Both the position numbers and the translations under genes were made by a program. Of a DNA stretch of 7,252 nt, positions 6,660-7,252 are shown piece after piece (positions within the stretch are counted from its first letter, which is position 1; every line of letters begins with the position of its first letter). A model generated the notes under the pieces. It worked only from the letters and a program-made list of their open reading frames with translations, had not been told where the DNA came from and searched no databases. Location of the stretch: contig SKXH01000174.1 in assembly GCA_007128495.1 (NCBI GenBank), forward strand, positions 1-7,252, written 5' to 3'. The stretch is from Bacteroidota bacterium. Its GTDB lineage: Bacteria > Bacteroidota > Ignavibacteria > T3Sed10-11.

Positions 6660-7252
6660 TTATGCAACCAGCCCGGCTGATTTTTCCTCTTCAATATTCT
6701 CGGGTTCTAATTTCAGCGCTGCTCGTAATGCCGCAAGGGCAACTTCAATCTGACTATCATCCGGTTCACGCGTCGTTATACGCTGGAGCCACAAGCCCGG
6801 AGCGACGAGGGCCTTGCCGATTGCAGAACCGCTGTGGCGAGCGGTAAGTTTTAATCCCTCATACGAAACACCGGCAACGAGCGGTATCAGTGGTATATGC
6901 GTTGCAACACGAATGTAAAACGTTATCTCACCGAGTGCAAGTATAAGCAGCCAATCGAGTATTGCAAAACAGAGGATCGCGATCAAAGCAACCTGTAAAA
7001 CAAAGCTGGTGCCGCACCGCGGATGAAAACGGCTTTGTACACGGGTGTTATCGACGGTCAGATCGAGCCCTTTTTCAAATGCATAAACTGCCTTATGCTC
7101 GGCGCCGTGATATTGAAATAAACGCTGTACATCTTTTAATCTTGAGATAATATAAAGATAGCCGAGCAGTATACCGACGCGGAACGCGCCGGAAACAAGA
7201 TTGAATCCGAGCGCGTTTTGTTCGACATCGAACAACGCAGTAGCTGCAAATA
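6660..7252 (-). CDS. DUF1385 (YqhQ-like) membrane protein, 5' part beyond window
   Basis: The frame stays open to the right edge, so 196 C-terminal residues are visible and the true start lies outside. A TTG at 7233-7235 could be mistaken for a start, but the frame continues upstream, and family members carry more sequence before this point (B. subtilis YqhQ is about 320 residues). Visible features, numbered from the edge, are: a hydrophobic segment at 14-36, then the family core FQYHGAEHK (His48, Glu51, His52) and FHPRCGTSF (His76, Cys79), then membrane segments at about 83-107 and 111-128. The conserved His/Glu/Cys set suggests a metal site, but no biochemical role is established as far as I know. 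The C-terminal tail (about 155-196) is acidic and soluble. The gene precedes prfA by 29 nt; DUF1385 next to prfA, often with rpmE, is a widespread arrangement. Confidence 0.9.
   Translation of the reverse strand, partial: FAATALFDVEQNALGFNLVSGAFRVGILLGYLYIISRLKDVQRLFQYHGAEHKAVYAFEKGLDLTVDNTRVQSRFHPRCGTSFVLQVALIAILCFAILDWLLILALGEITFYIRVATHIPLIPLVAGVSYEGLKLTARHSGSAIGKALVAPGLWLQRITTREPDDSQIEVALAALRAALKLEPENIEEEKSAGLVA

Noticed and set aside
6660..7235. TTG at 7233-7235 as the start of the DUF1385 gene
   Set aside because: The frame stays open to the window edge and family members have further sequence before this point, so the gene is treated as 5'-partial.

Overview
The window is a densely packed stretch of bacterial chromosome in which every convincing gene lies on the minus strand, so it reads right to left. 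In transcription order it holds: the 3' part of a DUF1385 (YqhQ-like) membrane protein gene (6660-7252, running off the right edge); prfA for peptide chain release factor 1 (5563-6630); a two-gene toxin-antitoxin cassette, DUF433 antitoxin (5233-5475) and DUF5615 PIN-like toxin (4867-5229); acnA for aconitate hydratase (2060-4852); and a large lipoprotein zinc metalloprotease of the DUF5117/DUF4953 type (1-1940, running off the left edge).

The organism cannot be named from this sequence. The DUF5117/DUF4953 metalloprotease with a lipobox is typical of Bacteroidota and relatives. DUF1385 next to prfA is a common bacterial arrangement, and a long AcnA-type aconitase fits many aerobic lineages. 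I infer a member of the Bacteroidota/FCB assemblage with low to moderate confidence. Housekeeping DNA here is near 50% GC, while the toxin-antitoxin cassette is about 35% GC.

The first five genes could form one transcription unit. The gaps are 29 nt (DUF1385-prfA), 87 nt (prfA-antitoxin), 3 nt (antitoxin-toxin) and 14 nt (toxin-acnA). Only the 87-nt gap can hold a promoter, and it carries a short 7-bp tandem repeat. The 119-nt gap between acnA and the metalloprotease gene contains a sigma70-like -10 box and a perfect 13-bp inverted repeat, so it is the most likely boundary between transcription units.

Most of the window is ordinary housekeeping sequence. The parts worth a second look are the low-GC toxin-antitoxin cassette wedged between prfA and acnA with no promoter room for acnA, the absence of prmC after prfA, the promoter/stem-loop arrangement before the metalloprotease, and an extra charged linker in AcnA. 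I see no CRISPR array, tRNA, rRNA, insertion sequence or clearly new multi-gene system.
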